A stretch of DNA of 35,760 bases from Deltaproteobacteria bacterium (GTDB lineage: Bacteria; Desulfobacterota; Desulfarculia; Adiutricales; Adiutricaceae). The stretch lies in NCBI GenBank assembly GCA_031264145.1, contig JAISEK010000039.1:1-35760 (forward strand). The letters run 5' to 3'. The translations under genes and the position numbers were made by a program. Every line of letters begins with the position of its first letter. Within the stretch, counting starts at the first letter, position 1. Below the pieces are notes generated by a model. It saw nothing but the letters and a program-made list of their open reading frames with translations, was not told the origin of the DNA and made no database searches. Positions 1-9,590 of this stretch are shown piece after piece.

Positions 1-81
1 GCGGGGGGGGGGGTGTTGCCGCCCCCGGGGCGCCCCGCCCCCCCCCCGCCCCCCACGCCGGTCTCTAGAACCTTGAAACAT
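1..81. other. Low-complexity G/C runs at the window edge
   Basis: The first ~60 bases are almost only G and C in long homopolymer runs and lie just beyond the 3' end of the pilus-tip gene. I see no hairpin followed by a T run, so no terminator can be called for the pilus operon here. The runs could be real GC-rich intergenic DNA or degraded sequence at a contig end. Confidence 0.5.
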
Positions 82-3000
82 TTATTCATTGATTTCGGGA
101 GAGAGACCGATGACCATGGACTCCTTGGACAAGGTAAAGCCTGTATTAAGAGCCTCACGCCAGGAAATAACCGTGTTGCCTATTCCCTTGTCTTTCGCCA
201 CCGAGACATCGGTGATGCTGCCGCCCAGGGAAGTCCTGGCGGTGACTGAACTGTCGGTTATGTAGAAGATCGCCTCCGTCGCCAGATCATCGCCGACCAG
301 AGTTCCCCCGATGACCTGATTTTCAGGGTCTATCGGGGCTGAACCGGGATTATCCGGCGCGGCGGAGAAGGCCGAGTAGAGAGACGGATGCGGAAGACCC
401 GTGTAGGTATCCAGCAGGTACATGTAGCTTTTCCCAAGATCCCCGCAGAAGCTGGTCACGCTGTTAGGCTCGAAGGTGGTAAAGGCCAGCAGGGAGGTCC
501 CGTTGCCAAGTCCGGTTATCTTGGGCTGGGTTATGGATATCTCGAAATTGTCGGCGGAGCCAGGTTGGATGATCTTGCCGACATCCAGCTGGCGTTTGTA
601 GCCGATGAACTTGTTGCCCAGGACCGCGTCTGACAGCAGGTTATAGTTTATGGTCCCGCCTATGCCCAGTGAGAGCCCGGCCTGGGTCTTCACTCCCGTG
701 ACGATGCCGCTTTTATAGACCGAGGCCCCGGTGAGATCGGCGAGCTTGCTGATTTGCGGGGTCCTGTCGGTATAGGTCATGTTACCGTCGCTGTCCAGCT
801 CTTCCTTGACCCCGTAGAGATACTGCAGGTGGTTTTCGCGGCAGGCCGGGGTGGTGACGGCGGCGCAGGGGGTCAGATCCTGGATGCCCCAGAGCCGTCC
901 GGTGGCGAATATGACCCAGAGGTTCCCCCTGGAGTCATAGGTGGAGTTGACCGCGCCGGTGACCGGACGATCTGTTGATATGAAACGTTTCAGGGTCCAG
1001 GAACTCGGGCGCAACGGCTGGGAAGTGAGGGGATCGGTCATCACCAGCCTGTAGACGGCCCCGCTGTCGATGCAGGTCGACTCGACACGGCTGATCGTGA
1101 GGCCATAGTAGACGACGTTGTCATTCCAGGTGCCGGTCCGGCTGTTGCGCTGGGGCAGAGGGATAAAATTATCGGTAAAGAAACTATTCGCCTCGGGGAC
1201 GACCAAGTCATCGCCCGTGTTAAACTCGGCGCCTGTGGCGGCGTCAAGGACTATCAGCCTGGCCTGCTGGTCGCTGTAGCCGTCATAGGGCGAATGCTGT
1301 CCATACACGACCTGGCCGTTGCCCGAGAAGGAATCGGTTTTGGGGCCGCTGGGAATGACCACGTACCATTCGCCTTCGGAGGTCACCACGGAAGGGGTGC
1401 CGACGCTCAAGCCGATTTCCTCGGAACTGTAACGCCACAGGAACTTGGGCTCGGCCTCGGGATCGGTCACGTCGAGACAGAACAGCTCCGAGTAGTACCT
1501 CTGGGTCTCGGCAGAATCAGGATTGGGGATTGGTCTTCCTCCCAGCCGCAGACCCCCGATGAGAATGGTACGCCACTCGCCATCAATCTTTACGTCGGCG
1601 AGAAGCGGCTTCATGTCCACGTAGTAGGAATGGACGTAGTCGGGATCGGGCAGCCACTGCAGATGGGGGAGAACCGAAGTCGGGATGTAGGCCCAGACCT
1701 CCGCCCCCAAGTCGTGGTTGACGGCATCACCCTGGGCATAACCCACCATGCCCTCGGTGAGGGAACCGTAGAAGCCCAAATTGATGGCGTGGAATATGCC
1801 GTCGTTGCTCCCGACGTACACCATCTGTCTTCTGCCGCCCTGGGTGGATCTGAAGGTTCCGTAGGTGTAGTCGCCGTAGATGGTGTCATAATTGAAGGCC
1901 GGCGGTCCCACGATAATCGGTTTTGAGTTGATGATGTCGGCAAGCCGCCAGACGACTGGGGAAGAGCTGGAACCCCAGGGGTTGGCGATTGTCCTGGAAC
2001 GCCAGCCTGGGACTTCGGCGCCCTGAACGTACTCGACCAGCTTCTTGGTGTACGCGGCCTTGGTGTTGGGGGTAGCCGGCACCGTAGGCAGGTGATCGCG
2101 GTAGTTGTCGTGGAGCATCTGCTTTTGCAGTACCGCCAGGGAACTGTCGGAGGTGTTAAAGAGAGGCAGCCTTCCATTCGAGTCGGGCTCGCCAAAGTAA
2201 ATCCGCCTCCTGCCCTCGGTTTTTGTGGCCGGGGAGCCGTAGCTGCGGCTTCCCGAGAGGAGTCTGGTTCCGCCCGGGTCAAGCTCGGCCAGCCAGCGGC
2301 CGGTGTCCCAGACGCTTTTGATCCTGTGGATGTTGGCCGGGCTGTCAAGGACCTCGGGATTGTTGTCGCCAAACGGATCGGTACAGCGGCTGACCGTGGA
2401 GGAGGTGTAGCAGTCGGGAAGGATGGCCGGCGGATTGTTGGGATTGTTAAAGGTCAGTATGTTGTCCCCCTCGCCGTCAAGGGTCGACAGCTTGAGCTTG
2501 TGATCCCCGTTGGAGTCTTCGCGAAGGTTCCCGTACTTATCGACGAATAACCCGTAGACGGTCCCGACCCAGCGGACTTTCTGCGAGTCGTCGTCAGGGT
2601 TGGTGTACTCGGGGTAGTAGGCCGTCTGGACGGAAATGCCTCCGCCCAAGACTGAATTAACGGAGGCCGAGGTAGCCGTGCCGGTCGAGATTGACCGGGC
2701 TATCGACCTGAAGGCTTCGGTCAATTTGTCCGGGAGCTCGGCGATATTGGTGGCCTGGAAATAGTTTTTGGGCTCGCCGGCTTCATTCTCCCATTCGCCC
2801 GGATCAGGGACGCCGTTATTGTTGCTGTCCTTGAACCCGCCGTATTTCGCGGCCATCCACATGGGATTTTGGAGAACCTCGTTATTTGAGCCAGAGGCCG
2901 AAAAACTGAAGGTCCTTATCTGCGTGCTGGTATTGGGGTTTGTTTTGCACGGGGAAGGGCCATTCGTATAGGCGCAACCTGGGGGGGTCAGGAAATTGGA

Positions 3001-5517
3001 GGCCGGCGGGGCGCCAAGATTGAGATCCAGATAGGTCCCGTCATGGGTGGTCCCGCTGATGGTGTAGCCAAGGCCGTGGCTTCCTCCGGATGCGGTACGG
3101 TGGAGTTTGGAGAAAACGGCGACGCCGGAGACCGTTATGTCGTTCAGGTCGACCATGTCATCCATGGTCAGGACGTTAGTTGGGTTTTGGATGAAATAAT
3201 AATTAGCTCCTTTGTTCCTTAACTCACCGGACACGTAGTTGGCGTTGCCGGCGAGGGTGTTCAGGTTTGACGCCGAGCGAAATTTTGCGTTGGTACTGCT
3301 GTCTGTCAGGAGGACGACCTTGTATTCCACCACCATGTCCATTTCCCAGTCATCGCCCATGCCGAAGTCGGAGAAATTGACCTGTATGGTGAAGCTTATG
3401 GGCAGTCCGTTTTTGTCCGTTTCCATGTCGGTCAGGAAATAGTTCAGGAAGCTCAAAATTTTGTCGCAGGCGTTGTAGAGACCGCTTGAACACCGGTTGG
3501 TGGTGTTAAGCGGGAGCACCGACACCTGGCGGCCGTCCTTGAGATCGAGCTTAAGCTCGGGAAAGGCGGCGCTCATGGTCACGGAGTAGATGTCGACGGG
3601 CATCTTGTTGGCCGTGCGGCTCATGTTATGGGTATGGGCGTAGTAGGCCGCCGCAGCCACGGCATAGGTCCCCTTGTAGGATGGCCCCATCGGGCAAAGG
3701 CCCTTGACGTTGTCCAGGCTGGTGATGGTCTTGGGCGAACAGTCGTCGGTGTCTGACTTGGCCACGAAATATTTCTTCGAGCCCCCGATGCCCTCCGTCT
3801 TCGTGATGGCGTTCAGATAGGGGGCGACGCTGAACTGCTTCGGCAGATCCGCGTTGACCACTCCCGGCATCAGATCGTAGGAGTTCAAGTCGTTGCTGCC
3901 GGAGATGTCATCCCCGTCGAAGCTGGTATCGATGTCGCTTATGAGCATGACGACGGGCTTGGAGCATTCGGACGGGTCCGGCCTGGCGTTCCAGTTTGTC
4001 AAGGAATTTGCTGTCAAGAGCTTGTTGATGGGGCTCATCAGGTAAGGGGACTCCGCATAGGTGGCCCCTGAACGGTCGCCGTTCTCGCCCGAGGAGAAGG
4101 CGCTGGTGGGCGCTTTTTTCCCGACCAGGTAACGGATCGACTCAAAGAGCATCTCGCCCATCGGGTTGCCCCAGGAATTGAGGTCGTGATAAAGGATGGC
4201 GCCATTGCCCCCCTCGTAGTTGTAGACCCATCGGCCGGAAATCTGCAGCTTGTCAAAGGCCCACATCAGGCCATTGCTTTTGAACTGGCCGGTCGCCGGG
4301 TTGATGGAATTGGTCAGGGAGGCCACGTGGTTCCGGATTATCCCGCCCTTGGCCCGCAAGCTGTCGTTGAAACCCCCGGTCATCAGGCCAAACCGCATCT
4401 TGCCGTTCCCGCCGTATTCCTGGAGAAGGCCGGTGGGCTTGTAGGCCTGGTTGGGGGCGTCGCCGTAGAGGGTACATTGCTCGCCTGGGGCCACGGCTTT
4501 GTCGCTGGCTTCATCCTTGGAGCAGACCTTTACGGTGACTCGCCAGGACTTGACGTTGCCGTCGGTCAGGCATCCTTCTGGGGCGTTGGGGACGGGCCGG
4601 GACTGCATGATCCAGTCCCAGTAATGGCCGGCCAGACCGCGGCCTGTGCAGGAAGGGGAGTTGCTGGCGTTGGGGTAGAACTGGAGAACCGGAAAGATGT
4701 CGCCATCGGCCGCGCTGGCCGATCCCCTCGGATCCCACGGGCCGTACTTGCTGCGATCGCGCGTCCTGGCGAAATAATGGGCACTGTTGTTGTTCGGCTT
4801 GGCGAAGGGCGTGAATTTCGTGATGTCGAAGTAGACGTTGAAGGGGGTGCGGTTCCAGGCGTTGTCGGCCATGACCTCGGTCCCCCAGATGGAGGCGTCA
4901 TGGGGCACGAAGGAGGGCTCCAGGAAGGTATCCGTGGCCGTGTCCACGACCCTCGAGCCTCCGTACAGGATCTTCCTGACGACGTCCATGCGGCTGGAGA
5001 CTATGAAATTCAGCCAGTTGCCGCTGAAGGTCTTTTTATTGCTGGATTTCACGTTCCGGCAGATGCCATGTTTGGATCTGTACGACGGGATGTAGGCCTT
5101 CAGGCCGGAAGGGCGGCTGCTGTCTATGGTCGCCTGGGAATCATCGGGGACGGTGGGGCCGGCCCTGTGGAAATACCTGTTGTTCTCCGTCGAGCGGTGG
5201 TTCGAGCCGCCCTCCGGCCCGGTGTGGACATAACAGGAGTCAGGATCAAAGTAGCCGATATAGGTGGCGTTGGGGTTAAAGCCGGTATCGAGGCGCCCAT
5301 CGCCGTCAATGTCGACGATCAACCCGGCATAGCCCTGGTAGAACATCTTGAGGTCTTTGGAGACGTCCAGCAGAACCTCCGGGACGGTCACGCCCGTGGC
5401 GGTAAAGGGCTGAGTCTCGTAGTTTTCCCTGAGGGGCGGGTCTTCCCCGAAGAGCGGGGAAGCGGCCTGAAGGAAAACGGCTAGGGCCATAATTGCCAGA
5501 ATCTTTCTTCTAGTCAT
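82..5517 (-). CDS. pilY1: PilY1-like type IV pilus tip adhesin / assembly protein
   Basis: Large secreted protein of 1811 residues expected at the tip of type IV pili, where PilY1 proteins promote pilus extension, adhesion and surface sensing. Residues 1-24 form a signal peptide (basic start, then a hydrophobic stretch ending near LFG-ED). The C-terminal half carries the PilC/PilY beta-propeller signature: VYVGSNDGIFHA near residue 1239, followed by EVWAYIP and a VDMKPLLADV strand. Calcium-loop-like motifs are visible: DIDGDGRLD near residue 69, DSNNNGVPD near 900 and DSNGDHK near 1000. These resemble the EF-hand-like loop that controls PilY1 in Pseudomonas. The N-terminal half has a VMLISDIDTSFDGDD stretch that may belong to a VWA-like fold, but this is uncertain. 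The ATG follows a GAGG box. It is the last gene of the five-gene operon, and its C-terminus (SWREALN near the end) looks complete. Confidence 0.93.
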   Translation of the reverse strand: MTRRKILAIMALAVFLQAASPLFGEDPPLRENYETQPFTATGVTVPEVLLDVSKDLKMFYQGYAGLIVDIDGDGRLDTGFNPNATYIGYFDPDSCYVHTGPEGGSNHRSTENNRYFHRAGPTVPDDSQATIDSSRPSGLKAYIPSYRSKHGICRNVKSSNKKTFSGNWLNFIVSSRMDVVRKILYGGSRVVDTATDTFLEPSFVPHDASIWGTEVMADNAWNRTPFNVYFDITKFTPFAKPNNNSAHYFARTRDRSKYGPWDPRGSASAADGDIFPVLQFYPNASNSPSCTGRGLAGHYWDWIMQSRPVPNAPEGCLTDGNVKSWRVTVKVCSKDEASDKAVAPGEQCTLYGDAPNQAYKPTGLLQEYGGNGKMRFGLMTGGFNDSLRAKGGIIRNHVASLTNSINPATGQFKSNGLMWAFDKLQISGRWVYNYEGGNGAILYHDLNSWGNPMGEMLFESIRYLVGKKAPTSAFSSGENGDRSGATYAESPYLMSPINKLLTANSLTNWNARPDPSECSKPVVMLISDIDTSFDGDDISGSNDLNSYDLMPGVVNADLPKQFSVAPYLNAITKTEGIGGSKKYFVAKSDTDDCSPKTITSLDNVKGLCPMGPSYKGTYAVAAAAYYAHTHNMSRTANKMPVDIYSVTMSAAFPELKLDLKDGRQVSVLPLNTTNRCSSGLYNACDKILSFLNYFLTDMETDKNGLPISFTIQVNFSDFGMGDDWEMDMVVEYKVVLLTDSSTNAKFRSASNLNTLAGNANYVSGELRNKGANYYFIQNPTNVLTMDDMVDLNDITVSGVAVFSKLHRTASGGSHGLGYTISGTTHDGTYLDLNLGAPPASNFLTPPGCAYTNGPSPCKTNPNTSTQIRTFSFSASGSNNEVLQNPMWMAAKYGGFKDSNNNGVPDPGEWENEAGEPKNYFQATNIAELPDKLTEAFRSIARSISTGTATSASVNSVLGGGISVQTAYYPEYTNPDDDSQKVRWVGTVYGLFVDKYGNLREDSNGDHKLKLSTLDGEGDNILTFNNPNNPPAILPDCYTSSTVSRCTDPFGDNNPEVLDSPANIHRIKSVWDTGRWLAELDPGGTRLLSGSRSYGSPATKTEGRRRIYFGEPDSNGRLPLFNTSDSSLAVLQKQMLHDNYRDHLPTVPATPNTKAAYTKKLVEYVQGAEVPGWRSRTIANPWGSSSSPVVWRLADIINSKPIIVGPPAFNYDTIYGDYTYGTFRSTQGGRRQMVYVGSNDGIFHAINLGFYGSLTEGMVGYAQGDAVNHDLGAEVWAYIPTSVLPHLQWLPDPDYVHSYYVDMKPLLADVKIDGEWRTILIGGLRLGGRPIPNPDSAETQRYYSELFCLDVTDPEAEPKFLWRYSSEEIGLSVGTPSVVTSEGEWYVVIPSGPKTDSFSGNGQVVYGQHSPYDGYSDQQARLIVLDAATGAEFNTGDDLVVPEANSFFTDNFIPLPQRNSRTGTWNDNVVYYGLTISRVESTCIDSGAVYRLVMTDPLTSQPLRPSSWTLKRFISTDRPVTGAVNSTYDSRGNLWVIFATGRLWGIQDLTPCAAVTTPACRENHLQYLYGVKEELDSDGNMTYTDRTPQISKLADLTGASVYKSGIVTGVKTQAGLSLGIGGTINYNLLSDAVLGNKFIGYKRQLDVGKIIQPGSADNFEISITQPKITGLGNGTSLLAFTTFEPNSVTSFCGDLGKSYMYLLDTYTGLPHPSLYSAFSAAPDNPGSAPIDPENQVIGGTLVGDDLATEAIFYITDSSVTARTSLGGSITDVSVAKDKGIGNTVISWREALNTGFTLSKESMVIGLSPEINE

Positions 5518-5555
5518 GACGGACCTCGAAAATATAAAATTTAAAAATAGTGCGA

Positions 5556-6194
5556 TTATAATAATTCACGATAAATGGAAGTTATTATCGAATGAGGATC
5601 ATCGAAATCAGCATTGATGCTCATAGGAGTGGCGTTGATGGTTATGACCAGATTGACCTGGACTCCTGTGCCGCTTGAGAAGTCATACTTGCCGCCCACC
5701 CCAAGGGAATACCCTTCCGCGATTGGTTCCTTGATCTCCATGTTGACGATTGCCATGGCGACCACCTTTCCGCCAACCTTGAAGACGATATGCGGCGGAT
5801 GGAGAGGATCGTAGCTGAGGGCCTCCAGGTAACGCTGTAGAAAGTCGAAATCAGCGGATTCCTTTTGCAGGTTGGCCAGGCTAAAGCGGTCATTGTCGAT
5901 TTCCACGGTCAGCGGGAATTGGGGGCCAGGCGAGGAGGTCAGTATTGCGGCCGGGTCGCCGAGTTCTGGATGAAGGATGATCCGTGAAAGCAACGTGGCG
6001 ATCCGCTCCGAGGAATCCGCCGTGTTGAAGGCCTCGCGGCCGATTCTGTTGTTTCCTGAAATGGAGAGCTCGACCAGGCTGTTGGAGATCAAGACGAAAC
6101 CCATCATGGCGATAAGCACTAGAATAGCCAGGGCATAAACTAAAATCGTACCATCGGACATCTTTGCTTGTTGTTTTTCATTTGAAGAAATCAT
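5556..6194 (-). CDS. pilX: PilX-like minor pilus assembly protein
   Basis: A 212-residue protein with one hydrophobic helix at about residues 15-38. It is followed by SLVELSISGNNRIGREAFNTADSSER, split here as SLVELSISGNN and AFNTADSSER, which fits the PilX N-terminal family (helix, then an A-x-x-A-D-S-x-x-R block). PilX proteins are minor pilins that prime pilus assembly with PilV, PilW, FimT/FimU and PilY1. The usual Gly-Phe-Thr-Leu-x-Glu cleavage motif is absent; the helix is preceded by SDGTILVY, so processing is less certain than for its neighbours. The rest is a globular domain with no recognised motif. It lies 38 bp upstream of the pilY1-like gene and 59 bp downstream of the pilV-like gene, with an AGGTG box before the ATG. 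Confidence 0.8.
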   Translation of the reverse strand: MISSNEKQQAKMSDGTILVYALAILVLIAMMGFVLISNSLVELSISGNNRIGREAFNTADSSERIATLLSRIILHPELGDPAAILTSSPGPQFPLTVEIDNDRFSLANLQKESADFDFLQRYLEALSYDPLHPPHIVFKVGGKVVAMAIVNMEIKEPIAEGYSLGVGGKYDFSSGTGVQVNLVITINATPMSINADFDDPHSIITSIYRELL

Positions 6195-6253
6195 AGCGCA
6201 CCTAAATCTATAAATTAGAAATTATTAATAGAAAATATATATTATTATATTTA

Positions 6254-6712
6254 TCAAAAAGAAAAAGTTGTAATGGCACCGCTATAAGTTATCTTATGCG
6301 GACCAGTCCTATCGAACCAGCTGACTTCTATTTCAAGTTGATGACTAAAAGATGTAGGTGTTTTGGGAAAGATCTTGACTAATCTGGAAAAGATGAAGTT
6401 ATCGCAGCCAGGTGGGGTGCAGACCTGGCCCAGACGGTTGATATTGCTGGTTTTAACCACGGGATTGTTATTCGCCTCGAAGGTCAGCTCGGCGAAGGTG
6501 AGGGACTTCAGCCGTTCCATCTCGGATTCAGCCAGAAATGTGGCCACGGTATTGTTGTCAGCGAAATTAAAGGTCTTAAGCGAGACGATGAGCGATCTGG
6601 AGGCAGCTAGACAACCGAAAGCCAAGATAAAAACTGTTATGAAGACTTCAACCAATGTAAAGCCATCAAGTAGATGATTTTTTATGCCTTTACTTGTAGA
6701 TAAATGTTGCAT
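6254..6712 (-). CDS. pilV: PilV-like minor pilin (type IV prepilin)
   Basis: A 152-residue prepilin with a class III signal: a 17-residue leader ending in Gly, then FTLVE, so cleavage is expected at G17/F18 and the conserved Glu falls at mature position +5. A ~20-residue hydrophobic helix follows, then AESEMERLKSLTF, a helix continuation often seen in PilV/GspI-type minor pilins. A Cys pair (QVCTPPGCDNF) could form a disulfide loop. The ATG has a GAGG box six bases upstream. It sits between the fimT-like and pilX-like genes, and 136 bp of AT-rich DNA separates it from the fimT-like gene, so a second internal promoter is possible but none was identified. PilV identity rests on motif and gene order; another minor-pilin name would fit the motif alone. 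Confidence 0.85.
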   Translation of the reverse strand: MQHLSTSKGIKNHLLDGFTLVEVFITVFILAFGCLAASRSLIVSLKTFNFADNNTVATFLAESEMERLKSLTFAELTFEANNNPVVKTSNINRLGQVCTPPGCDNFIFSRLVKIFPKTPTSFSHQLEIEVSWFDRTGPHKITYSGAITTFSF

Positions 6713-6848
6713 GGCCAGCCTCTAATGCTATATTATAACTTATTATGCAAATAAATCAATTATATTAATGGTTAAATGATCAAACATAATGCTAACCGCA
6801 TATATATCAGTTAAGGTGGCTATAGAATTAGCCTTCGCCAGCTATAAC

Positions 6849-7439
6849 TTAAACGTTTGGCCGGATACTAGTTTGTTCGAGGAAGATTCGTCCAGCGTCG
6901 TTGCTCACCGAGATCTGCCAGCCAGGGGTCAACTGGCCGGTATCGGCGCCGGCAATGTGGAAAAAGAGGGCAAACGGCCTCGGATCGGAGTAGACGCGGC
7001 TGTCAGGCATAAATATGGTCCAGTATTTGCCGGCATATGAGGCGCTGCCGTCATACGTGGATGGTGTCGGCGTCTTCGCGGCCATCACGTCGGGATGTAG
7101 CTCATGGTCACCGTTCGGGACAGAGCGCCAGTCCGTTACCTCTGCCCCCGTGTAGGAGGCTATCTGGGTATTGACCAAACAGGCGTCGTTCACGGCCTTG
7201 GCGCAATCCAGGACGACCCTGACCGGCTTCTGGCTGGTAGCTGCCAGCAGTCTGGCCTTTTGCAGCAGACCGTCATAGACTTTCGCCTCGGCCCTGACCC
7301 TATATCTGGGAATATAGCGGCTCAGGCCGGCATAGGTAATCCCGGCCAGTATCGCGATGACGGCCATGCCGACTATCAGCTCAAGCAAAGAAAAGCCGGC
7401 CGATCCTTTCCCGACACAAGTCTTGGCAGAAATCGTCAT
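6849..7439 (-). CDS. fimT: FimT/GspH-family minor pseudopilin
   Basis: A 196-residue prepilin with the motif G15/FSLLE (Glu at mature +5) and a hydrophobic helix reading LIVGMAVIAILAGI. The downstream region has the GspH/FimT pattern: a long amphipathic helix with AKVYDGLLQKARLLAATSQ, then a beta-rich domain containing VRVVLDC and a second Cys 11 residues later (ACLVN). The ATG overlaps the stop codon of the upstream pilW-like gene in an ATGA junction, so the two are translationally coupled. FimT/FimU proteins are minor pilins that join PilV-PilW-PilX at the pilus tip; some FimT proteins bind DNA during uptake, but I see nothing here that decides this. Confidence 0.87.
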   Translation of the reverse strand: MTISAKTCVGKGSAGFSLLELIVGMAVIAILAGITYAGLSRYIPRYRVRAEAKVYDGLLQKARLLAATSQKPVRVVLDCAKAVNDACLVNTQIASYTGAEVTDWRSVPNGDHELHPDVMAAKTPTPSTYDGSASYAGKYWTIFMPDSRVYSDPRPFALFFHIAGADTGQLTPGWQISVSNDAGRIFLEQTSIRPNV

Positions 7440-8566
7440 TGTTGATAGTTCCTTAGAAAAATCAGTTCGGACAAGGTGTTGCGTCTGTTTCCGTCAGGAG
7501 TCGTCCCGGCGGAACGGTTATATAAGGCAGGACGGACGGCCCGCAGCTCTGGATCGTCATATCTCGATCGGGAGGTCAGGGCCAGGGCGACGGCCTTTAC
7601 GGATTCGGTCCGAAGCCTGTCCGAGCTCATCAGCGGCTCTTCAGTCACGCGCTCCAGATCGACCACATCATGATCAAAGAAATAAAAAAGCTGCATGTCC
7701 TCAATGTTGTTGGCCACAACTGCTGACTTGGTGGGTACATTGTCATAGGCGGTCCGTCCATGATCGTGGTAAATGGCCATAAGCCGGCTATTTGCTTCAT
7801 CTATATAGTATGTTATCAGAGCAATATCTCTGAAATTATAGACAGTGGAACCAGGAACCGTAAAGCTTGAGGGTATCCCGGAAGAAGGGGTGAAACGGCC
7901 GTCGGTGACAAATTCAATGATCCCTGATGCCTCCGTAAAATCCTTGACTTCCAGGATGATCGAGTCGGAGTTGTTGACTATGGCGATTATGTCGCCTTTG
8001 GCCATGGTGCCGGGAATTATCTCATCCCTTAGAGTCATCACGTTGTAGGCATAATCCGCGACTACCCCTATGGGGGAAGCGAACTCGAGCTCGGACTTGA
8101 AGATTGTGACGCTGTCGGGACGGTCAGGCCCGCCATCAATCCCGTAGATGACCCTGAATCCGGGGTCGGAGCTGTCAGGATTCTTGAACCAGCCGGAGGT
8201 GGCGTTGACATAGGGCACGCCGCTGCCGTTCACGGCCATCTGGGCTGGGACATAGGCCTGGATGAGCTGCGTGCTGTTGCCTAGGATATAGAAGCCGTTA
8301 CCGGCGGAGCGCAGGTCACGGCCGAGAATGTACAAGGCCGCCCTGAGGTTCTGCTGCTGCTGGATGTATGACTCTTCCCTGAGGTAATTGGCTGAGTTGA
8401 GCCGATAGATGGAGAAGCAGATGCCGGCGACAATCATGGACAGGACCGTGACGATAAGCAACTCTACCAGGGTCAGCCCCTCTCTGAACGAGCTGGAAGA
8501 CCTGATCAAGGGCAGTCTGGCCGGCTGTAGTCTAATTTTTAGGGGTGTATTAATATTAATTTTCAC
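7436..8566 (-). CDS. pilW: PilW-like minor pilin
   Basis: A 376-residue prepilin with an unusually long leader of 30 residues ending in Gly, then LTLVE (Glu at mature +5) and the hydrophobic helix LLIVTVLSMIVAGICFSIY. The following segment, with QQNLRAALYILGRDLRSAGNG, is a classic PilW/GspJ-type feature. The remainder is a globular beta-rich domain. The start is a GTG preceded by an AAGGGA box; a later start would shorten the leader. This is the first gene of the operon, and its stop overlaps the next ATG by four bases. PilW is a tip-complex minor pilin working with PilV, PilX, FimT/FimU and PilY1. No major pilin or assembly ATPase is in the window, so the main pilus machinery must be elsewhere. 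Confidence 0.87.
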   Translation of the reverse strand: MKININTPLKIRLQPARLPLIRSSSSFREGLTLVELLIVTVLSMIVAGICFSIYRLNSANYLREESYIQQQQNLRAALYILGRDLRSAGNGFYILGNSTQLIQAYVPAQMAVNGSGVPYVNATSGWFKNPDSSDPGFRVIYGIDGGPDRPDSVTIFKSELEFASPIGVVADYAYNVMTLRDEIIPGTMAKGDIIAIVNNSDSIILEVKDFTEASGIIEFVTDGRFTPSSGIPSSFTVPGSTVYNFRDIALITYYIDEANSRLMAIYHDHGRTAYDNVPTKSAVVANNIEDMQLFYFFDHDVVDLERVTEEPLMSSDRLRTESVKAVALALTSRSRYDDPELRAVRPALYNRSAGTTPDGNRRNTLSELIFLRNYQQ

Positions 8567-9590
8567 TATATTCCCTTAAAAATTCCTTTAAAATGTAATC
8601 TCATTTAGGAAAGGCCATTCAACAGGAATTCCAAGCCTTGCTCGCCGGTCACTGGCGTCTCCGATCTCTGCGTGGCGGAACCTTGATGAATTTTTAATTC
8701 CTAAGAGACGAAAATAATTACATAATAATCAGTTAATAATCAAGATTGCCTTGAATCAGTCCGAGAAAAAGTCTTTTAATAATATATTAAATAAATTATC
8801 AATAATTAAACATAAGACTGAAAAAAATTATATAGATTTAAGTTGCAAAAAAATTTTTTCAGAGTTTGATTGTTCAAAAAATTATATTTTTTCTGTCATC
8901 AGGATATATATTATTTATTTCTCTATAAAATAAATAATATATAAACAATTCATTATTTTTAAATATAGTTAAAATATAAATCTAAGAAAAAACGGCAACT
9001 TCATACTCACAAGGTGCCATATCGTCAAATAGGAAAAAACAACATTTACTTGGCTTTGCCGTGGCCAGAATGCTTTTGAGCCATCACCGAGGCACTGTCC
9101 CGCTATCCCGATATTGACATCTTTACCGGCTTACAAGGACGCCGCCCCCCAACCCATTGGGAGGCGGCGGCAAAAACCTGTCCCCTCGAAACCAGGAATC
9201 TCTGTGGAAAAAATTTCTATCCAGAAGGCGTTAAAAGTATAAAAATATTTTTTAGGCTAAAATATAGATATCTCTAATTTAGATATGCATTATAAAGCAA
9301 AAATTTCTTTAATAATAAATCAAGAACTCCATTTTTAATGGATCCATGACAGCAAACGTAGACTAACAATGCAAGATCAAGGCCAAACCTGGCCAGGCCG
9401 ATTATACGGGATAACCACGACGACGCCGGTCCTGGCGGTTTCCTTCCTGGAAGCCATGGGGCAAAAAAAAGAGCAGCGGCTCCAAGCGAAAGGCCATTTT
9501 CCGATAACCGCGGTTGGGCCTAAGGGTAGTTTTTGGGGCGCTTTGGGTCAGGGGGCAGCCCCCGGTCTGGCTCAGTTAGTATAATGCAAT
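8567..9590. other. AT-rich gene-poor region upstream of the pilus operon
   Basis: About 1 kb without a credible gene. Positions 8690-9000 and 9225-9345 are extremely AT-rich. A 60-codon open frame at 8751-8933 on the plus strand is made of AT-rich low-complexity codons and has no clear ribosome site, so I do not call it. The stretch 9000-9190 is of normal composition and contains a strong hairpin, listed separately. The promoter of the minus-strand pilus operon should lie at the left end, but I could not find a convincing -35/-10 pair or sigma-54 site. A TATAAT hexamer occurs at 9580-9585 on the plus strand without a matching -35. Confidence 0.5.
9141..9168. repeat. 12-bp inverted repeat (hairpin) without a T tract
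   Basis: GCCGCCCCCCAA and TTGGGAGGCGGC form a 12-bp stem with one mismatch around a CCCA loop. Neither strand has a T run after the stem (plus strand continues GGCAAAAA), so this is not a standard intrinsic terminator. It stands alone in an otherwise AT-rich region. It could be a REP-like element, an RNA structural element or a relic of one. Confidence 0.5.

Noticed and set aside
4186-5484. 432-codon open frame opposite the pilY1-like gene
   Set aside because: Antisense shadow of a clear GC-rich gene; translation is Gly/Val/Asp-rich with no domain.
8751-8933. 60-codon open frame in AT-rich DNA on the plus strand
   Set aside because: Lys/Asn/Ile-rich low-complexity translation, no ribosome site, no domain; expected by chance in such AT-rich sequence.
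9001-9240. Possible remnant coding stretch (SRYPDIDIFTGLQGRR in one frame)
   Set aside because: No start codon, no family recognised, and it crosses the hairpin; too short to support.
9580-9585. Perfect TATAAT on the plus strand
   Set aside because: No acceptable -35 at 16-18 bp and no gene downstream that needs it.
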